In this document: one piece after another, positions 59,401 through 64,000 of the stretch
Layout of the letters: each line of letters begins with the position of its first letter
How positions within the stretch are numbered: the first letter of the stretch is position 1
Assembly (NCBI GenBank): GCA_008638375.1
Contig: CM018031.1
Span: 62,145,688 to 62,209,687, forward strand
Direction: 5' to 3'
Length of the DNA: 64,000 bases
Source: Nyssa sinensis
Taxonomy: Eukaryota > Streptophyta > Magnoliopsida > Cornales > Nyssaceae
Position numbers and translations under genes: made by a program
The notes under the pieces: model-generated
Told to the model about the DNA's origin: nothing
The model's database searches: none
The model's input: the letters and a program-made list of their open reading frames with translations, nothing else

Positions 59401-61207
59401 GTAACACATATTTCACAGTCACAATATAAATACCAACAAGTGAGGAATCTAAATAAAGAGCTTCAAAATTAATGACTAATTAAAACTGCATCCATTATAA
59501 TAGGCAAAACAGTAATTAGTAAACCATTTATAGCATGTCTAAGAGCATTAACTACTAACTTCTTACATCATTGCTGCAGTGTGGATCACTGGTATCATCA
59601 TCAATACTTCTGGTTTCACCAAATGAAGGAGGGCTGCCCGGAGAAGATTGTGCCACTTGATTCATATCTATTTTCTCTGTTCCATGCTTCACAGCTCTCA
59701 TCCAACCAGAAGACTCTGGAGGAATTGACTTGCACTCACCATTCAGTGCTTGCTCCCCACCACACACCTCAAACTTGTTCATCTGCCCAGTTATTAGCGA
59801 CATAGAATTTTCAAATTTCCCAGTGAACCTAATCCTGTCTTCAACAGAATGAGTAGGTGAAGCCTGAACTCGCTTCTTTGATGCTAAAGAAAAAATGGAT
59901 TGCCCATTACTAGAATTTCCCTCTTGAAGAGTTTCAACTGGCCCCTTGTTTAATTTATCATTGACATTTGTGTTAACAGAAGCCGGACATTGCTCTGACA
60001 CCTTTCCAGCATCTGAGACCATTAAACAACAATGTTAGACCAATAAAACATGGATTTCAGACTCCCAGAAGCAAGAAGTGATAAATAAACAAAGGACATG
60101 ATTTTTGTTTTAAAGGTTACTTAGTGATAGTACCAGAAGAAACAGATTGAAACAGACTAGTGCCGAAAGTAGCATCCAAGCTTCTATAGATTGTCACCAT
60201 ATTTTCCATGTAAGGCGCTGGTCTTATATCTGCAACACCATTTAGACATTTCATTACTTATTCAGTTACGAAAAAACAATTTTGTTTTCTGGGAAATTTA
60301 CCCTGATTTCGGAAACTATGTGTTCGTACAAGATGAACCATAATGCATCTGCCAAACAGTCGCCCGATCATTCAACTGCAGAAAATTCCCGTTTGCATGT
60401 TTTCTTTTTGGACTTAAATTCTAAATTATCGACACATAGACCCTTGGGAGGCATATTTGCAAGTTGCAAAAAAAATGCGTCAAGGCCAGTGATCCTTATA
60501 GAATTTAAACATTTTCTCTTTTCTAAATACATTTTGAAACCCAATGTACTTAGAAAGAATGCAGTGAAAGAAAATGAATAGTGCAAAGGGAAAAAGTTGG
60601 GTTATTTTCCGTTTCTTTCCTTCACCTTTTCCGAATAAACACATAATGACATTTTAATTATCCGGAAAGCATATTTCTAAATAACGATTTTTCCTTAAAA
60701 ACAAACAGAAGCGGAACAATTAGACACAAATGTAGATAGCCAGCATCTAATTCAGACCTCGATCCGCATACTGTTGATTGCAGACAAGGCACTCGGATCC
60801 AAACTGGGTCGACCTCGGTATGCAAAAACTGAATGAAAGTAGCAAAAAAAAAAAAGAAGAATTAGAGAATCAAATACACAAGAAGCCTAAAATAAACAAT
60901 GAGATCCAGAAGAAGAAAAGATTAGGAGGAAGAAAAACGAACTTGCAGAATATGTGATTGCAGGGGAGCAACATTGGTCGATTAAGCAGGTTTAGACTGC
61001 GGCATCCATGAAGATAAACATTCAAAACCATATCAGACATATCCAGTACATTGCATATATATATATTTACATGTATAAATGTTACCAAACACATAAAAGA
61101 TAAGGAAATAGAATATACCAGAGAGGACATTTGAGCTCAAGACCCAATTTCTGGAGATGAAGAACCCATGGGTTGAGAAAGCGAGCGTAGCTCTGTGAGT
61201 CCGCCAT
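53454..61207 (-). CDS. BARD1: BARD1 homologue (BRCA1-associated RING domain 1 / ROW1), complete 13-exon gene
   Basis: Exons: 61207-61119, 60996-60943, 60828-60758, 60229-60134, 60012-59567, 58162-57824, 57644-57544, 56989-56806, 56684-56536, 55691-55601, 54574-54409, 54306-54188, 53798-53454. They total 2,250 bp (749 residues), all with GT-AG junctions and matching phases. The start MADSQSYARFLNPWVLHLQK is characteristic. RING: Cys27, 30, 42, His44, Cys47, 50, 61, 64. A Ser-rich linker follows, then an extended PHD (CAFCQSS, NVIHVHKKCIEW, CSSCGIKGAALGCF, CRKSYHVPC), then two BRCT domains (NVTHVIAATD, GKWIL; HTWLLESIAACNL). It acts in the nucleus with BRCA1 in homologous recombination, and in Arabidopsis also represses WUSCHEL through chromatin. 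The close BRCA1 paralogue shares this layout, but the N-terminus and length favour BARD1. Confidence 0.95.
54955..54978. repeat. (TA)n microsatellite in a BARD1 intron
   Basis: About 11 TA units in the intron between exons 10 and 11. Confidence 0.85.
58990..59110 (+). mobile_element. SINE-like fragment in a BARD1 intron
   Basis: TAGCACAATGGTTAAGTAC resembles a tRNA A box. A GGGGTTGGGCACTCAATTC block about 35 bp later is where the B box would be, followed by a CT/T-rich end. It lies in the large intron between exons 5 and 6. Tentative. Confidence 0.35.
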
Positions 61208-62670
61208 GACTGGTTTCGTGAGCTTTGACAGTTACCCCAGAACAAGAAAGACCTAAAGGAAGTACGAAAATGATGTATATAGAACTTGCCAGGCTCTTTC
61301 AGAGTGGATGCTATATAGATGTAGCGTATAGTTATATATGTGTGAGTGGGAGTGGTGTAGATTTGGACGGTCTGGATGCGATAGCCATCTTTCAGGAAAA
61401 TCAGGAGCCTTAGATACGGTGAGTATGATTACGTTTGGGAGGGCGGCGGGCGTTTGATTTTGCGCGCCTTTCCCCAAATCCGACTCCCGCGCTGTGTGAT
61501 TTGCAAATTCCAATGGGATTTGTCCTCTCTCCATATCCGATTAATGAGTGGCGTTATTAAATGCTGGCCGGATCAAAATATTGCCTGATTTTTTTTTCTA
61601 TATTATAAATAAATAATGTAAATTAGGTTGATTTTGTTTAAGATTTTGATAACTATATTTTTTTTTTAATTTTTAAAATTATATTAGTTTTTTTATTGTA
61701 TCTGATAAATTAAAAATATATTTTTTTAGTTTTTTTAAACTAATAAAATTGTTATTTTCTTTAAATTTTTAAAATTATAAATTAAAATATATTTTCTGAA
61801 TTATTTTTTTATACATTTTTTAAATTTTGAATTTTTTTATGTTTAAATAAATATTAATTAAAGTTTTAAATTTATTTTTATATAAAATAAACAAATTCTT
61901 TTTAAAAAGTTACAAAAACGTGGTTAAAATTAAAAAATGCACAAAAAGAACTAAAATGAATTATTTTGTCATTATAAAAAAATAAAAGATATTTATAATT
62001 AAACAAATAAAATATAAAAAATCAATACAATTTTAAATATATAAAAAAAATTAGAATAATTATTATAAATTTCAATAAAAATCAATGTAATTTATATTAA
62101 ATAAAATTATCAATTTTTTTTAAAGAATGCTTTACCAATATTTTTATACACAAATTAAGAAATAGATTATTACAAAGTGTAAATGTATTTCATTACAGAA
62201 GGTATGCTCCCTTTTGTAATGGGGGAACATTCAATTGTATTCAAATCGTGGCAAACATAGTGAACTCGTAATTCAATCTAGAATAGTTTCCTAACCTGAG
62301 ATATGTCAAAACTGAGCTAAAATAAGTATATTCCACCACTAGCACACGAAAATACAGGAATCCAAACACAACCAAAAATACTTTCCAGTGGCACGAACCG
62401 TCTACACACTGCCAGACGGACTACAGTCCAATGTGGCCAGATGTCAAATTTTCATCGGTGAATGCCAGCCGAGGGAAGACATTATGAAAATATCGAAAAT
62501 TTTATTGATCATTAACCAATTAAACTTTCACACGGCATCAACATCACATGAGCCGAGGCCCATCTGATCACAAGAGGTTGATATTTACACAATCGTACCT
62601 CAAAAACCCCCAAGCATAAAACCCTCGTCATTATCTTCTCGCAAACCCATCGCTCCATCATCTCAGAACC
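61208..62670. promoter_or_regulatory. Divergent promoter region between BARD1 and MORF2
   Basis: The two genes point away from each other across 1.46 kb. On the BARD1 side, TATATAA near 61,332-61,338 (minus) is about 130 bp before the ATG, and a GC-rich patch with TTTTGCGCGCC lies at about 61,456-61,466. The middle (61,590-62,170) is extremely AT-rich. On the MORF2 side GAGGCCCATC near 62,556 contains the GGCCCA motif frequent in promoters of organelle and housekeeping genes. Confidence 0.5.
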
Positions 62671-63389
62671 ATGGCGGCTACGATGGCAGCAACCATAGCC
62701 CGATCAATCCTCACCGTTCGATCATCAGCATCTTCATATATCTTCTTCTCCAAACGCCTCTTTTCTTCCTCTTCTTCCATAGCCAAAGCCCCACCTCTAC
62801 CAGGCTTTGTCCGCCCTGCCCGGTCCACGGTCTCACTCTCTCACTCGCTCCGGGTGGTGGCTCCCGCGGCGGTTCGTTTGAACTCGATTCGATGCAGGGT
62901 GAACCGGTCCGGAGGGTCGGCGTACTCGCCGCTCAACTCCGGGTCGAACTTCAGCGACCGTCCGCCGACCGAGATGGCGCCGCTGTTCCCGGGTTGCGAT
63001 TACGAGCACTGGCTTATTGTCATGGACAAGCCCGGTGGCGAAGGGGCCACGAAGCAGCAAATGATCGAATGTTACATCCAAACCCTAGCTAAGGTCCTTG
63101 GAAGGTAACTTATTGATCTAGATAAAGAGAGGATTGCAGAGCGATAAAATAAAGATTTAGAGTGAGACAGATAAATCTTGAACCGGAGCTGAGTTTAAAT
63201 AAACTTCTTCTCTCTACATTTATTAATTTTGGGATTTGTGTGTTCCAATGTTACAGATGGTGTGCGTGTGTTTTAGGGAGAAATCCCAGCCTGCAGTTCT
63301 GTTTGTTTGTTAGTGTTACTGTATTAGCATACTAAACATTGACTCAACAGTAGACTCCGTTCTTTAAATCTGTAGTCTCTCCGAGCTGG

Positions 63390-63423
<34 letters not shown>

Positions 63424-63764
63424 GAGAGAGAGGGAGGGAGGGAGAAATGATTCATCTGTAGTAATAATTTATTTGGTTGTTATTACATAAATAATGTATT
63501 CACTCCTTATGATGTCCTAGCGAGGAGGAAGCAAAGAAGAAGATTTACAATGTGTCTTGTGAGAGGTACTTTGGTTTTGGGTGCGAGATTGATGAGGAGA
63601 CTTCAAATAAACTTGAAGGTTTGTGTGGGTTTCATTTGATTCATAGTGTATCTGGTGGAGTTGATTTGACCTATAATGGTTTTTCCATTTTATTGCAGGC
63701 CTGCCTGGTGTTCTCTTTGTCCTTCCTGATTCTTATGTTGATCCTGAGAATAAGGATTATGGCG
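62671..63764 (+). CDS. MORF2: MORF2, plastid RNA-editing factor (first three exons; continues past the window)
   Basis: Exons 62,671-63,104, 63,521-63,618 and 63,699-63,764, each with good GT-AG sites and matching phases. ATG 62671 is in ACCATGG context. Residues 1-70 are rich in Ser, Ala and Arg with few acids, an organelle transit peptide. RSGG, then [20 protein letters not shown] and [19 protein letters not shown] open the MORF domain. [21 protein letters not shown] and [22 protein letters not shown] continue it. This is the MORF2/DAL1 sequence type. MORF proteins bind PPR editing factors and are needed for C-to-U editing, MORF2 at most plastid sites. The C-terminal exon lies beyond 64,000. 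Confidence 0.93.
63392..63447. repeat. (TA)n-(GA)n microsatellite in MORF2 intron 1
   Basis: About 14 TA units are followed by GAGAGAGAG and GGAGGGAGGGAG, 75 bp before the exon 2 acceptor. Confidence 0.85.
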
Positions 63765-64000
63765 GTGAGTCTTATCTAAATTCAAGTGCTATTTAGGGTT
63801 CAATTCAGATTTCAATTATTGCTATTTATTAGTAATTTTTTATTTCTTGCTTGTTTGATAAATAGATATGGTGTGTATTTGTTTAGTAAATGCAATTATC
63901 ATATCTGCAATGCTATTGTTTGTGATTCTTCATGAAAAGCTTTGACATGGCTGAAGTAATTCATGATTATCATAAGACTGGATGTCATTGGTGGTGCTGA

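Noticed and set aside
61456..61466. E2F-like site TTTTGCGCGCC upstream of BARD1
   Set aside because: It would suit a replication- or repair-linked gene, but the bases do not fit the TTTSSCGC consensus in either orientation.
1..64000. CRISPR arrays, operons, phage or bacterial defence systems
   Set aside because: The window is plant nuclear DNA with introns and LTR retrotransposons; the tandem arrays have no spacer-repeat structure.

Overview
This is nuclear DNA of a flowering plant, most likely a eudicot. Genes have GT-AG introns, intergenic DNA is very AT-rich, LTR retrotransposons are nested, and the cellular genes belong to plant-only families (BARD1/ROW1 with an extended PHD, the organelle editing factor MORF2, LRR receptor-like proteins). 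A woody rosid is my guess, but the species cannot be read from the sequence.

Layout. (1) 1-16,292: a decayed Ty1/Copia element (25-16,287, target duplication CGAAA) whose 5' LTR was split by a younger Ty3/Gypsy element of Tat type on the minus strand (about 129-11,834). The Gypsy element carries antisense genes and a 63-bp tandem array in its 3' region. (2) 16,350-39,203: a minus-strand tandem cluster of four LRR receptor-like protein copies. Copy 1 is split by a very young Copia element (17,734-22,710, target duplication GAGGT). Copy 2 (25,431-27,958) is nearly intact, with one 2-bp frameshift. Copy 3 is cut by a short non-autonomous LTR element. Copy 4 has many lesions. A 2.2-kb Helitron sits between copies 3 and 4, and the copy 1-2 spacer preserves its exact empty site. 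A fifth LRR relic lies on the plus strand near 41.3-42.3 kb. (3) 42.5-64 kb: single-copy gene territory. It holds a conserved MGCF-type protein of unknown function (minus, three 1-base shifts), a two-RRM glycine-rich hnRNP (plus), a complete 13-exon BARD1 (minus), and the first three exons of MORF2 (plus, running off the window).

How the parts relate. Region 3 encodes RNA processing in the nucleus (hnRNP), DNA repair and chromatin control (BARD1) and chloroplast RNA editing (MORF2). Their adjacency looks like ancestral gene order rather than a pathway. Regions 1 and 2 are dynamic: receptor copies gain and lose LRRs and are broken by successive insertions, giving a readable order of events. 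BARD1, hnRNP and MORF2 read without any frameshift, so the breaks elsewhere are probably mostly biological rather than sequencing error.
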